Below are positions 1-7,717 of a DNA stretch of 21,132 nt, piece after piece. The notes beneath the pieces are model-generated. The model saw only the letters and a program-made list of their open reading frames with translations. It did not search any database and was not told the origin of the DNA. The DNA is from CAYNEO01 sp964396245. Its GTDB lineage: Bacteria > Zixibacteria > MSB-5A5 > GN15 > FEB-12. The DNA lies in assembly GCA_964396245.1 (NCBI GenBank), contig CAYNEO010000061.1, positions 1-21,132 on the forward strand, read 5' to 3'. How positions within the stretch are numbered: position 1 is the stretch's first letter; the number at the start of each line of letters is the position of its first letter. Made by a program: the position numbers and the translations under genes.

Positions 1-137
1 ACAACCGAGAAACCAAAGAGAACGATCGCAAAAATCGCCCACAATGCAAGAAGCAGATCCAGGAGCAGGTAGTAGCGCCTAAATCGCAGATTATGGCCGG
101 ATAGTGCCAGGAGATGGTTGGCAACCCAGAACACCAA
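1..137 (-). CDS. Possible membrane protein, 5' part only (runs off the window)
   Basis: An open frame on the minus strand begins just after the pilin stop codon and reads to the window edge without a stop. The conceptual product has a short hydrophobic opening (VFWVANHLLAL), a basic patch (RFRRYY) and then a strongly hydrophobic stretch (LLLDLLLALWAIFAIVLF), as expected for an inner-membrane protein. Possible starts are TTG at 135-137 or GTG at 132-134; neither has a clear Shine-Dalgarno. It would lie about 8 bases after the pilin gene and probably be co-transcribed with it. With only about 45 codons visible no family can be named, and the frame could still be chance. Confidence 0.35.
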   Translation of the reverse strand, partial: MVFWVANHLLALSGHNLRFRRYYLLLDLLLALWAIFAIVLFGFSV

Positions 138-144
138 AGCGATA

Positions 145-603
145 TCAGCGAGTTATTGCGTCATCGATAATGACCCGAATCTCCCCGTTCTCATCAATCT
201 CCCACTGATCGATCGCGGGGTCATCATCAAGACGATCGGCTACGGCCTTAGCGACGAAGTGATCCTGGTCACCGGTGATCGAATACTCATACCGTGCCGA
301 TTTCATTATCTCCACGCCGAGAGTGTCGAATGCGTAGGGGTTGTCCTTTGTGGCCGTAATGCCGGCTCCCGGTATCCAGTATTGATCGTTGTTCTGAAAA
401 TAGGACCGCTCGATCAGATATATCTGGTGCAACAGCTCTTTGGCCTCGGTCTGCTTGGCCTTGACTGTCGACGCCATGTAACGGGGGATCGCGATGCCGG
501 CAAGAATTCCGATAATGACAAGAACGATAAGCAACTCGGTGAGCGAGAATCCTGCATTCCCGATTCGCCGACGGTCAGTCTTCAGAGTTTTTGAAGTATT
601 CAT
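145..603 (-). CDS. Type IV pilin-like / pseudopilin protein with prepilin N-terminus
   Basis: The 152-residue product starts with a short basic leader followed by the class III signal GFSLTELLIVLVIIGILAGI. The prepilin peptidase site is G18/F19 with the conserved Glu at +5 (E23), and the hydrophobic helix runs to about residue 40 (IAIPRYM). The rest is a globular domain typical of small major pilins or type II secretion pseudopilins; pilins of many diderms are about this size. The ATG start has GAGGAA a few bases upstream on the minus strand. The gene is divergent from the membrane protein starting near 683, so the 79 bases between them should hold both promoters. Whether it is a pilin or a secretion pseudopilin cannot be told from this window, because no pilus or secretion machinery genes are present. 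The N-terminal signal makes the family assignment safe. Confidence 0.9.
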   Translation of the reverse strand: MNTSKTLKTDRRRIGNAGFSLTELLIVLVIIGILAGIAIPRYMASTVKAKQTEAKELLHQIYLIERSYFQNNDQYWIPGAGITATKDNPYAFDTLGVEIMKSARYEYSITGDQDHFVAKAVADRLDDDPAIDQWEIDENGEIRVIIDDAITR

Positions 604-682
604 ATGAATTCCTCACAATGGACGTCAGAGAGTCCCGATTTCCCCTTATTGACTCGCCCTCCGAACAAGAACAGCGCCAATT

Positions 683-1861
683 TTGGTTGACTTTGACCTA
701 CCCGAACCGGAAATTAGCCCTATGCTTTCCCGTCCATATTATGATTTTCGCGATGTGATTGCCGCCCCGGCGCGGGCCCTCTCGGCCAAACAGATTTTTG
801 TGATGACCCTTTTTCTGTGCCTGTCGCTGATCGTCTACAATATCTTCACCTACCTGTCGTATATCATCGACGGTCAGGGCATATCCGTGGTCTATCGCGC
901 CTACGGCCTCTTGCCGTTCGGCCTTCCCAGCCTCGCCCACGGCGCTTCCTTTATCGTCTATGGTGTGGGGCTGGCCCTCACAGTGCTGGTCGGCATGCTC
1001 GGTTTTTTTGCCGTGTCCGCGATCAATATCGAACAGATGAGGGGAAACCGCTTCATGTCATGGAGACAGGCAACCCGGTTCGCTTTCAAGCGGTTCGGCC
1101 AGATATTCCTGTCGGAACTCGCGGTCGTTGCCTTTGTGGCCTTCATCATATTCCTGCTCTTTTTATTTGGCCTTGTGACACGCATCCCTGCGGTCGGTGA
1201 CTGGCTCTACACGATTCTGTTCGCCCTGCCCAACTTCATCATCGCTCTGTTTACCGTCTTTATCATTTTTGTCCTGACACTTTCGGTGATTCTTCTGCCG
1301 GCCGTGGCCGCCGCCGAAAGACACGGGGAATCGTTCGGCGTCATAGTCGAGACTTTTTCCACCATTATCCGTCAGCCGTTTCGATGGGCCGGGTATACCG
1401 TTTATTCCGCCGTGGCCGCCAAAATCTGCAGTTTCATTTACGCCTACTTCACTTTCCGCGCGGTGCAGTTTCTGGTCTGGTCATCCAAACTCGGCGGGGG
1501 AGAGCGACTTGAGCAGATTACGAAAGCCGGCCTGTCACATCTTCCGGTCAATTCCGATATCGTCCGCGAGACATTCAATATCTTTCCGGGTATCGACTGG
1601 CATTTTTCCCTCGGCTTCATCTCGATGGGCGGGCGCCATGATGCCGTCAGCTACCTCATGGCGGTCATGATTTTCCTGATTTTCGCTTCAATCATCGGTT
1701 ATGCCTTCGCCATTGTCGCCGCCGGTCAAGCCTACGGTTTTGCCGCTATCAGGAAGATCAAGGACGACTACGATATCGCCGCCGAGGATTCTCTGTTTTT
1801 CACCGAGGAACACGTAAATCCGGAGATAGGGGAGACCGGCAAGGACGAAGACGCCGATTAG
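683..1861 (+). CDS. Polytopic membrane protein of unknown function
   Basis: The 392-residue product has about six hydrophobic segments, at roughly residues 37-62, 86-113, 142-166, 174-208, 238-266 and 323-348, and an acidic cytosolic-looking tail (ending KDEDAD). The long loop at about 267-320 between the last two segments is hydrophilic and may be an extracytoplasmic domain. I do not recognise the family. Nothing resembling a transporter nucleotide-binding or catalytic motif is visible. The start is uncertain: TTG at 683 gives the longest frame, and ATG at 722 (residue 14, MLSRPYYDF) is a good alternative because the first 13 residues are not membrane or domain sequence. It stands alone, divergent from the pilin gene and separated from panC by a probable promoter. 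Confidence 0.75.
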   Translation: MVDFDLPEPEISPMLSRPYYDFRDVIAAPARALSAKQIFVMTLFLCLSLIVYNIFTYLSYIIDGQGISVVYRAYGLLPFGLPSLAHGASFIVYGVGLALTVLVGMLGFFAVSAINIEQMRGNRFMSWRQATRFAFKRFGQIFLSELAVVAFVAFIIFLLFLFGLVTRIPAVGDWLYTILFALPNFIIALFTVFIIFVLTLSVILLPAVAAAERHGESFGVIVETFSTIIRQPFRWAGYTVYSAVAAKICSFIYAYFTFRAVQFLVWSSKLGGGERLEQITKAGLSHLPVNSDIVRETFNIFPGIDWHFSLGFISMGGRHDAVSYLMAVMIFLIFASIIGYAFAIVAAGQAYGFAAIRKIKDDYDIAAEDSLFFTEEHVNPEIGETGKDEDAD

Positions 1862-1906
1862 CTGCCCTATCTAATCACTCAACATTGGCTAGCGTCTGAC
1901 ATTCAT

Positions 1907-1935
1907 TTGCGCCCGCCCGGGATATGTCTTATACT
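1907..1935 (+). promoter_or_regulatory. Candidate sigma70-type promoter for panC
   Basis: TTGCGC (1907-1912) and TATACT (1930-1935) are separated by exactly 17 bases. Transcription would start near 1942, upstream of the ATG at 1972 but downstream of the alternative ATG at 1924. This supports the shorter PanC. The match assumes E. coli-like promoter elements in this organism. Confidence 0.5.
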
Positions 1936-1971
1936 GAATCAAGCTACACGACACAGATTGCACAAATTGCC

Positions 1972-2817
1972 ATGCAAACTATCCGCTCAATAAAAAAAAT
2001 GCAGACCACGTCGCGCCAGTTAGCGGCGAAGAAAAAGAAAATCGGGCTGGTCCCGACCATGGGTTATCTGCACGAAGGCCATCTGTCGCTTATCCGGAAG
2101 GCGAAAATACACTCCGATGTCGTTGTCGTGTCGATTTTTGTCAACCCGACCCAGTTCGGTCCCCGTGAGGACTTCGCAAAGTATCCCCGCGATGAAAAGG
2201 GCGATCTCAAGAAAATCAAGAGCGCCGGCGGCGATATCGTGTTCGTCCCCGATGTCAAACAGATTTACCCCCCGGGATTCAGTACCCGTGTCTCGGTCGA
2301 ACGGCTGACCACAACTCTCGAGGGCAAATCGCGCCCCGGCCATTTCACGGGAGTGACTACGATTGTCGCGAAACTCTTCAATATCGTTCGCCCCGATGTC
2401 GTCGTATTCGGCATGAAGGATTTCCAGCAGTCGGTTGTTCTCCGAAAAATGACCGAAGACCTCAATTACCCGATCAAGTTTATCGTGGCGCCAACCGTCA
2501 GGGAAGAAGACGGTCTCGCGATGTCATCGCGAAATAAATACTTCAACGAGATTCAGCGCTGGGAAGCCGTCTGTCTCTACTATGCGCTGAGAAGCGCGAA
2601 AGAAATGGTCAAGTCCGGAGTGTCCGACACCAGGGTGATTGCAAAAGAAATGCGGTCGGTGATGAAAGCGACTTGTCCCACTGCTGAGATCGACTACATC
2701 GCCTTCAACGACCTCAAGTCATTCGAACCGCGCCGAGAGATCGTCAAGGACACAGTCTGCTCTCTCGCCGTCAAGATCCACGGCGTGCGTTTGATCGACA
2801 ATATGAAACTGAAGTAG
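1972..2817 (+). CDS. panC: Pantothenate synthetase (pantoate--beta-alanine ligase)
   Basis: This cytosolic enzyme condenses pantoate with beta-alanine using ATP to give pantothenate, AMP and pyrophosphate, the last step of vitamin B5 synthesis. The nucleotidyltransferase HIGH-like motif is PTMGYLHEGH at residues 28-37. VNPTQFGPREDF, the RPGHFTGVTT segment, the VVFGMKDFQQ strand and the KMSKS-like loop REEDGLAMSSRN all match the family. The frame is open from ATG 1924, but family members begin about eight residues before the first conserved block, which fits ATG 1972 (MQTIRSIKKM) and a length of 281 residues. A candidate promoter also lies between the two ATGs. It is followed 9 bases later by a Nudix gene and then panD, so the two enzymes that meet at beta-alanine are encoded close together. 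Confidence 0.95.
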   Translation: MQTIRSIKKMQTTSRQLAAKKKKIGLVPTMGYLHEGHLSLIRKAKIHSDVVVVSIFVNPTQFGPREDFAKYPRDEKGDLKKIKSAGGDIVFVPDVKQIYPPGFSTRVSVERLTTTLEGKSRPGHFTGVTTIVAKLFNIVRPDVVVFGMKDFQQSVVLRKMTEDLNYPIKFIVAPTVREEDGLAMSSRNKYFNEIQRWEAVCLYYALRSAKEMVKSGVSDTRVIAKEMRSVMKATCPTAEIDYIAFNDLKSFEPRREIVKDTVCSLAVKIHGVRLIDNMKLK

Positions 2818-2826
2818 CCTCTTCCC

Positions 2827-3309
2827 ATGGACACTTACTCCTCAATCCCCATAGAGTCACCGGGCATAAACCTCGCCATAGTCAGGCAGGATTCGGATGC
2901 GTGGAGATTCCTGCTGTTGAAACGAGCCGAAGGTCAAAGCTATCCCGGGTTCTGGGGTTTCCTCACCGGCCGCAGGGAAGGCAACGAAACCGTAGCTCAA
3001 CTGGCCGTCCGCGAACTGCGGGAGGAGACCGGGCTGTCACCTCTCAAGCTCTTTGCGAGTGAATATTGTGTACAATTCTATGAGCCGGCTGTTGACAGAG
3101 TCTGGATTCTTCCAGTGATCGTGGCCGTGGTTGATTCCGGTGAAACGGTAAAACTCTGTGAAGAGAACTCCGATTTCCGCTGGGTTACCGCTGCTGAAGC
3201 ACTGGAACTGCTTGAATGGCAAAACGTTATTGACGCCGTTCAGAATCTCGACCGGGAACTGAAGCGCTACCCGGCCGCAAGCTGGGTTGAGCTGCCGATC
3301 GAGCGATGA
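2827..3309 (+). CDS. Nudix hydrolase
   Basis: The 160-residue protein carries a complete Nudix box, G48-x5-E54-x7-R62-E63-x2-E66-E67-x-G69 (GRREGNE ... RELREETGL), which binds Mg2+ and cleaves nucleoside-diphosphate-linked substrates. Residues near FWGFLTG and the aromatic FDWV-like strand (DFRWVTAAEALELL) fit the Nudix fold, close to dATP/dihydroneopterin-triphosphate pyrophosphatase-like or MutT-like members. The substrate cannot be read from the sequence. It starts 9 bases after panC and likely shares its transcript. Its position between panC and panD suggests, without proving, a link to pantothenate/CoA metabolism or housecleaning of CoA-type diphosphates. It lacks an obvious CoA-specific extension. 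Confidence 0.9.
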   Translation: MDTYSSIPIESPGINLAIVRQDSDAWRFLLLKRAEGQSYPGFWGFLTGRREGNETVAQLAVRELREETGLSPLKLFASEYCVQFYEPAVDRVWILPVIVAVVDSGETVKLCEENSDFRWVTAAEALELLEWQNVIDAVQNLDRELKRYPAASWVELPIER

Positions 3310-3382
3310 TTTCCGGAACTCTATTGGTCGGTCAACGTTAATACACACAAGAGCTTAACCTCAGATTTACGCTCCATTTTTC

Positions 3383-3410
3383 TTGCGTATTCTCGGGAAT
3401 TGGCTATATT
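3383..3410 (+). promoter_or_regulatory. Candidate promoter for panD
   Basis: TTGCGT (3383-3388) and TATATT (3405-3410) are 16 bases apart, about 40 bases upstream of the panD ATG. The 130-base gap after the Nudix gene also suggests that panD begins a new transcript. Confidence 0.45.
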
Positions 3411-3446
3411 TGGGGGCCTGAAAAGGCAGAATTTGAGTGATACGAG

Positions 3447-3800
3447 ATGTATATAACAATTTGCAAATCAAAGATTCACCGTGCCACTGTCACGGATAAA
3501 GACCTGGCCTACGTGGGCTCGATTACGATCGATTCCAGCCTGATGGAAAAGGCCAATATCGTCCCATACGAAAAAGTCCAGGTAGTTAACGTCAATACCG
3601 GCGAGCGCTTTGAAACCTACGCTATCGAGGGCAAGGCCGGTAGTGGCGAAATCGCCCTCAACGGCGCTGCCGCCCGGTTGGGCGAAAAAGGGGATCTGGT
3701 CATCATTATCGCCTACGGCCTGATCGAACAAAGCGCCGTGCCCGGATTTAAGCCCGCTGTCGTTCATGTCGATAGCAACAATAAACCGGTCGGAAAATAA
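3447..3800 (+). CDS. panD: Aspartate 1-decarboxylase proenzyme
   Basis: This enzyme decarboxylates L-aspartate to beta-alanine, the other substrate of PanC. It is a pyruvoyl enzyme: the chain self-cleaves at G24-S25 (YVGSITID), and Ser25 becomes the pyruvoyl group. The other expected residues are present: K9 in CKSKIHRA, R54 and Y58 in GERFETYAI, and the NGAAARL block. The length, 117 residues, is normal for the bacterial family. The ATG has only a weak Shine-Dalgarno. Together with panC it covers the beta-alanine branch of pantothenate synthesis; panB and panE are not in the window. Confidence 0.96.
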   Translation: MYITICKSKIHRATVTDKDLAYVGSITIDSSLMEKANIVPYEKVQVVNVNTGERFETYAIEGKAGSGEIALNGAAARLGEKGDLVIIIAYGLIEQSAVPGFKPAVVHVDSNNKPVGK

Positions 3801-3854
3801 CATTACCCCCGACCCGCAACAGCCAATCATCAGCCAAATTGACTTGAGGTGCCC

Positions 3855-4601
3855 TTGTCGCTGAAAAAAGCAGCCATTATTCTTGCCGCCGGCAAAGGAA
3901 AACGGATGAAATCCGACCTCCCGAAGGTCCTTCACGAGATAAACGGCCGCCCCATGGTCCAGATTCTGCTCGATACCCTCGTGCCGATGAATTTCGAACG
4001 TATCGTGGTAGTCATCGGACACAAGGGCGAACTCGTTCAGAAAGCCCTGAATCAATACCCGGTGGAATTTGTCTGGCAGCACGATCAGCTCGGCACCGGG
4101 CATGCCGTGATGATGGCAAGGGAGAACCTGCGCGATTTTGACGGTGTCACTCTCGTGGCGGCAGGCGATGTACCGTTTCTGTCTACAGCCTCAATCGATC
4201 AACTCTTCGAAGTCCATCAGAAAACCGGCGCTGCCGCTACGTGCCTGTCGGCCGAATTCGAGGACCCTGCCGGATACGGTCGCATCGTTCGAGATAACAA
4301 TACGGACTTTCTCGAGCGCATAGTCGAGCACAAGGATGCGTCCGAAAAAGAACTCGAGATCACCGAGATCAATACCGGGACCTTCTGCTTTGACACCCGG
4401 CAACTTTTCGCGGTGGTGGACGAGATAGACAACCGGAACGTCCAGCAGGAATACTACCTGACCGACGCGGTTAAGATTATGCACGATAAAGGGTTGAGGG
4501 TCGCCGTGGTCCGCGCGGCGAACCCCGATGAGGTCCGCGGTGTTAACTCAAAGGAAGAGCTGGAGAATCTGGAGCGGAAAATCGCCGGTCAGACGCCATA
4601 A
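3855..4601 (+). CDS. GlmU-type UDP-N-acetylglucosamine pyrophosphorylase domain, stand-alone
   Basis: The protein matches the N-terminal uridylyltransferase half of GlmU. It has LAAGKGKRMKSDLPKVLH (G-loop Arg17, Lys24), QLGTGHAV, the metal-site GDVPF, GYGRIVR, IVEHKDAS, EINTGTFCFD and NVQQEYYLTDAV. The function would be UTP plus GlcNAc-1-phosphate to UDP-GlcNAc, for peptidoglycan and lipopolysaccharide. It ends at about 248 residues, where GlmU would continue into the left-handed beta-helix acetyltransferase. No beta-helix repeats are encoded downstream, so it is single-domain. A stop after the helical linker makes this look like a natural one-domain form and not a truncation. Start: GAGG at 3846-3849 is well placed for TTG 3855; the alternative GTG at 3849 overlaps that Shine-Dalgarno. 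The acetyltransferase must be encoded elsewhere, or the substrate may be a different sugar phosphate. Confidence 0.85.
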   Translation: MSLKKAAIILAAGKGKRMKSDLPKVLHEINGRPMVQILLDTLVPMNFERIVVVIGHKGELVQKALNQYPVEFVWQHDQLGTGHAVMMARENLRDFDGVTLVAAGDVPFLSTASIDQLFEVHQKTGAAATCLSAEFEDPAGYGRIVRDNNTDFLERIVEHKDASEKELEITEINTGTFCFDTRQLFAVVDEIDNRNVQQEYYLTDAVKIMHDKGLRVAVVRAANPDEVRGVNSKEELENLERKIAGQTP

Positions 4602-4633
4602 GAAACTCTTCAACTGAAACGAGGGTTGTGCGT

Positions 4634-4639
4634 TATAAT
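4634..4639 (+). promoter_or_regulatory. Perfect -10 hexamer upstream of the small exported protein gene
   Basis: TATAAT at 4634-4639 lies about 110 bases before the ATG at 4749. Only a poor -35 (TTCAAC at 4609-4614, 19-base spacing) precedes it. The gap 4602-4748 contains no other feature I can support. Confidence 0.3.
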
Positions 4640-4748
4640 AGTAGATATTCCTCACATCATCGACCGAAAGCGAGCAGAAGGAAGGTTCGTTTTTTGGTTG
4701 ACGAAGAACTGCAAACACGGTAGCTTCTGAAGTAAGGAAGAGATATCC

Positions 4749-5228
4749 ATGAGACGTTATTCGCTGGCGATTATTTTCGTAATGCTTCTGGCTGTTCCGT
4801 TGATGGCCCAGGATACCGAAGTTGCGAAGCTGCATGAAGCTACACCGTTGAACACCCTTGGTGTGCAACCGGCTACGACACCGTTCTCGCTTCTTGATAT
4901 GTCCCGACTGCGCTGGTCAAACAGCTATTCGGTTTCATTCTTTTCCGGAAGCGGCTCCTCCGGTTCCGCGGGGCTCTGGAATTCGACCATGTTCTATGAG
5001 TTCTCGTCCAAGTTGTCGATGGCGTTGAATATCGGAATCCTGCACAATGCGGGAGCCATCTGGGGTAACGGCAACACCGATGCCACCATCTTGCCGGGAT
5101 TCATGCTCGACTATCATCCGTCGGAGAAATTCCGTATGACTATCGGGGTCTCCCGGCAAAGCGGCCTGATGTCCCCGTATTTCTATCCCGGCCGATACAC
5201 GTACGGGAATTCACTCTTCCCCTATTGA
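4749..5228 (+). CDS. Small exported protein, probably outer-membrane/periplasmic, unknown function
   Basis: The 159-residue product has a clear signal peptide (MRRYSLAIIFVMLLAVPLMA, cleavage likely before QDTE). The mature part carries alternating polar/aromatic strands such as SNSYSVSFFSG, WNSTMFYEFSS, LSMALNIGILHN and FRMTIGVSRQ, a look typical of short beta-strand membrane proteins, and ends in LFPY. The LLDMSRLRWSNSYSVSFFSG region resembles a recurrent conserved segment in hypothetical exported proteins of FCB-type bacteria; this is from memory and not a search. No enzyme motif is visible. GGAAGAG lies 10 or so bases before the ATG. It precedes a LytR_C-domain gene by 133 bases. Confidence 0.75.
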   Translation: MRRYSLAIIFVMLLAVPLMAQDTEVAKLHEATPLNTLGVQPATTPFSLLDMSRLRWSNSYSVSFFSGSGSSGSAGLWNSTMFYEFSSKLSMALNIGILHNAGAIWGNGNTDATILPGFMLDYHPSEKFRMTIGVSRQSGLMSPYFYPGRYTYGNSLFPY

Positions 5229-5327
5229 CCGCACGAACCATGACCTTGATGCTCGGGAGACGCGAGATAAGTTAGGTAAAAGAAATTTCCTGCCTGAAAA
5301 AAAACCCTGAGTTACACTATATTCCAC

Positions 5328-5346
5328 GCAAGCACGGATTGCTTGC
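5328..5346 (+). other. Perfect 6-bp inverted repeat in the leader of the LytR_C gene
   Basis: GCAAGC (5328-5333) and GCTTGC (5341-5346) form a perfect stem around a 7-base loop, 15 bases before the ATG at 5362. TATATT at 5318-5323 could be a -10, but no -35 fits. It could be an operator or an RNA hairpin; nothing decides between them. Confidence 0.25.
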
Positions 5347-5361
5347 AGCTACGGAACCCCA

Positions 5362-5841
5362 ATGGGAACGGTTGGGTTGAATAAGACTAAAATAAATCGG
5401 ATATTTGAAATATTGATCGCGGCCGCCTTCGTGGCGGTGTTCCTCTATGTCCTGTCAGTTGCCATCAAAGTGACCACCGGCGTTTCCAGGACCATCGACC
5501 CGCCGAACCACCGCATTCGGCTCCAGGTGCTTAATGGTTGTGGAGAACCCGGACTTGCCGCGCGGGTGTCGGACCAACTGGCCGGGTATACGGACCCGGA
5601 ACTGGAGATTAAGATAGTCGACACGGATGACTTCGATATAGCAGAAGTACCGAAATCATTTCTTATTTCGAGAGATGAGGACACGGACGCCGCTCGCAAA
5701 CTGGCGAAAGAACTCGGGCTCGACCCCTCGGATATCATTGTCAAACCGCTTGAGAACAATTACCGGCATATATCGGTCACACTGGTGCTCGGTCTCGATC
5801 ACGAAAATATACGACTGGAGCGCGATACAAAGGAGAACTGA
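5362..5841 (+). CDS. Membrane-anchored LytR_C-domain protein
   Basis: The 159-residue protein has a short cytosolic N-terminus, one transmembrane segment (about residues 13-36, RIFEILIAAAFVAVFLYVLS) and an extracytoplasmic domain from about residue 51. This domain matches the LytR cell-envelope C-terminal domain: RLQVLNGCGEPGLAARVSDQL, then FDIAEVPKSFLISR and ARKLAKELGL. In the full family this domain often follows a LytR-CpsA-Psr phosphotransferase; here it stands alone. Its location directly before rsfS is a common bacterial arrangement. Its biochemical role is not established; a wall-binding or partner-binding function is plausible. The rsfS gene starts 9 bases after its stop, so the two are co-transcribed. 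Confidence 0.8.
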   Translation: MGTVGLNKTKINRIFEILIAAAFVAVFLYVLSVAIKVTTGVSRTIDPPNHRIRLQVLNGCGEPGLAARVSDQLAGYTDPELEIKIVDTDDFDIAEVPKSFLISRDEDTDAARKLAKELGLDPSDIIVKPLENNYRHISVTLVLGLDHENIRLERDTKEN

Positions 5842-5850
5842 ACGAACGCA

Positions 5851-6207
5851 TTGAAACAGCAATCACCACTCGCCCTCGCACGCCTGGCCGGCAAACTGGC
5901 TCTCTCGAAAAAAGGATTTGATGTCAGGATTCTCAAGCTGAAGAATATCTCGTCCGTGTGTGACTATTTCGTCATCGCATCCGGCGAAGCCGATATCCAT
6001 GTCAAGGCCATAGCGCGGGCCGTCTACGACGGACTCGCCGACGCCGGTCACAAGCCGTTTCATCGCGAAGGAATGAATGATGGTAATTGGGTCCTCCTCG
6101 ACTATATTGATGTCGTCGTACACATCATGCTCGAGCCGACCCGACAGTTTTATGCCCTCGAAAAACTCTGGGGAGACGCTCCTTCCGAAGAGCTCTCCGA
6201 CGAGTAA
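5851..6207 (+). CDS. rsfS: Ribosomal silencing factor RsfS
   Basis: RsfS binds uL14 on the large ribosomal subunit and blocks subunit joining when nutrients are low. The 118-residue product has the family hallmarks CDYFVIASG, GNWVLLDYIDVVVHIM and RQFYALEKLWGDAP. The only in-frame start is TTG at 5851, because a stop codon lies three codons upstream; GGAG at 5832-5835 is 15 bases away, a long spacing that may mean weak or coupled translation. It follows the LytR_C gene by 9 bases and precedes rho by 51. Confidence 0.94.
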   Translation: MKQQSPLALARLAGKLALSKKGFDVRILKLKNISSVCDYFVIASGEADIHVKAIARAVYDGLADAGHKPFHREGMNDGNWVLLDYIDVVVHIMLEPTRQFYALEKLWGDAPSEELSDE

Positions 6208-6258
6208 GGGACACCCAAAATCGACGAATTATAATCTATTAACTACACAGGTATACCA

Positions 6259-7506
6259 ATGGAAATCGCAGATCTCAAATCGAAAACGATTGCTGAACTA
6301 CTCAAGATCGCCGAGGATCTCGAGATACCCGGCGTCTCGGGGCTGCGCAAATCGGAGCTCATCTATAAGGTGATGGAAAGCACATCATCGACCAACGGCA
6401 TGATCATGGCCGAAGGCGTGCTGGAAATCATGGAAGAGGGTTACGGTTTTCTGCGCTCACCCGACTACAACTACCTTCCGGGCCAGGATGACATTTACGT
6501 GTCACCCTCCCAGATCAAGCGCTTCGACCTCCGTACCGGCGACACCGTCTCCGGTCAGGTCAGGCCGCCGAAAGACAACGAGCGCTACTTCGCCCTGTTG
6601 AAAATCGAAGCGGTCAATTTCGAAGACCCGGATATCGCCAAACACAAGACCCTCTTCGACAACCTGACGCCGCTGTATCCAAACGAGGCCTTCCAGCTTG
6701 AGCTGACCTCCGAGGAACTGACCACGCGTATTATCGATCTCATGTGCCCCATCGGTAAGGGACAGCGCGCCCTGATTACTTCGCCGCCGAAAGCCGGTAA
6801 GACGATGATCCTTCAGAAGGTCGCCCAGTCGATCACGGCCAATCATCCGGCTGTGAAATTGATCGTCCTGCTCATCGACGAGCGTCCCGAGGAAGTAACC
6901 GACATGCGGCGCTCCGTCAAAGGCGAGGTCATCTCTTCGACCTTCGACGAACCCGCCGAGAGGCACGTACAGGTCGCCAACATGGTCCTCGAAAAGGCAA
7001 AACGCCTGACCGAACACAAGCAGGATGTTGTCATTCTGCTGGACTCGATCACCCGTCTGGCGCGCGCCCACAACGCCGTCGTCCCGCACTCCGGAAAGAT
7101 TCTCTCCGGCGGTGTTGACTCCAACGCCCTGCACAAGCCGAAACGGTTCTTCGGCGCCGCCAGAAATATCGAGGAAGGCGGCTCGCTGACAATCATCGCT
7201 ACCGCCCTGATTGAAACCGGCTCCCGAATGGACGAAGTCATTTTCGAGGAGTTCAAGGGCACCGGTAACATGGAACTCGTTCTGGATCGACGTTTGTCCG
7301 ACCGACGGATTTTCCCCGCCATGGATATAAATCGGTCATCGACCCGTAAGGAAGAGCTGCTGCTTGACCAGGAGACACTTAACAAGATCTGGATCTTGCG
7401 GAAATTCCTTGCGGAGATGAACCCGATCGAGGCGATGGAATTCCTCACCGACCGGATCAAGAAGACCAAGACAAACGGGAAATTCCTGGCATCCATGAAA
7501 GACTGA
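6259..7506 (+). CDS. rho: Transcription termination factor Rho
   Basis: Rho is the hexameric RNA helicase that ends transcription of untranslated RNA. The 415-residue protein has a SAP-like Rho N-terminal domain (residues 1-40, LKSKTIAELLKIAEDL ... LRKSEL) and a cold-shock-like RNA-binding domain (about 51-120, EGYGFLRSPDYNYLPGQDDIYVS). The RecA-type ATPase follows, with Walker A SPPKAGKT at 175-182, Walker B VVILLD at 257-262, and the Q/R-loop segment PHSGKILSGGVDSNAL at 276-291. No large insert is present, and the length is close to E. coli Rho (419). The ATG has no strong Shine-Dalgarno. A hairpin with a short T-tract lies after the stop. Confidence 0.97.
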   Translation: MEIADLKSKTIAELLKIAEDLEIPGVSGLRKSELIYKVMESTSSTNGMIMAEGVLEIMEEGYGFLRSPDYNYLPGQDDIYVSPSQIKRFDLRTGDTVSGQVRPPKDNERYFALLKIEAVNFEDPDIAKHKTLFDNLTPLYPNEAFQLELTSEELTTRIIDLMCPIGKGQRALITSPPKAGKTMILQKVAQSITANHPAVKLIVLLIDERPEEVTDMRRSVKGEVISSTFDEPAERHVQVANMVLEKAKRLTEHKQDVVILLDSITRLARAHNAVVPHSGKILSGGVDSNALHKPKRFFGAARNIEEGGSLTIIATALIETGSRMDEVIFEEFKGTGNMELVLDRRLSDRRIFPAMDINRSSTRKEELLLDQETLNKIWILRKFLAEMNPIEAMEFLTDRIKKTKTNGKFLASMKD

Positions 7507-7557
7507 TGTCGGTCCGCGACAACGGCGATCTCTCCCAAAATCTCTCGCTGCATGTAC

Positions 7558-7595
7558 GGCACGGCGTCCGTATGCGCCGTCGTGCCCGGTTTTAT
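7558..7595 (+). terminator. Candidate terminator after rho
   Basis: GGCACGGCG (7558-7566) can pair with CGTCGTGCC (7578-7586), nine pairs including one G-U. An alternative perfect six-pair stem is ACGGCG/CGCCGT (7561-7566, 7575-7580). TTTTATATT follows from 7590. The T-tract is interrupted, so this is a moderate intrinsic terminator at best. The rest of the 211-base gap (7507-7717) shows only a second T-run at 7615-7620 without a stem, and presumably the ftsE promoter, which I cannot place. Confidence 0.4.
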
Positions 7596-7717
7596 ATTGT
7601 TCTCCGAGTGACCGTTTTTTAGACTATTTCCGATAGTTTCGGACAGTGCCGATCCCGGTTGACGAACCTTCCCGGGCGATGGTCGTATAACCGTACAGCT
7701 AAGGGAATAGCTGAATT

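Noticed and set aside
118..594. Long open frame on the plus strand opposite the pilin gene
   Set aside because: It is the antisense shadow of a clear prepilin sequence, and its product shows no domain.
6502..7134. Open frame on the minus strand inside rho
   Set aside because: It is antisense to conserved Rho motifs and has shadow-like composition.
7615..7620. T-run as the rho terminator
   Set aside because: No stable stem lies directly before it; the hairpin at 7558-7586 is the better candidate.
7659..7691. Promoter for ftsE (TTGACG with TATAAC)
   Set aside because: The spacing is 21 bases, outside the usual 16-18 range; no better pair was found.
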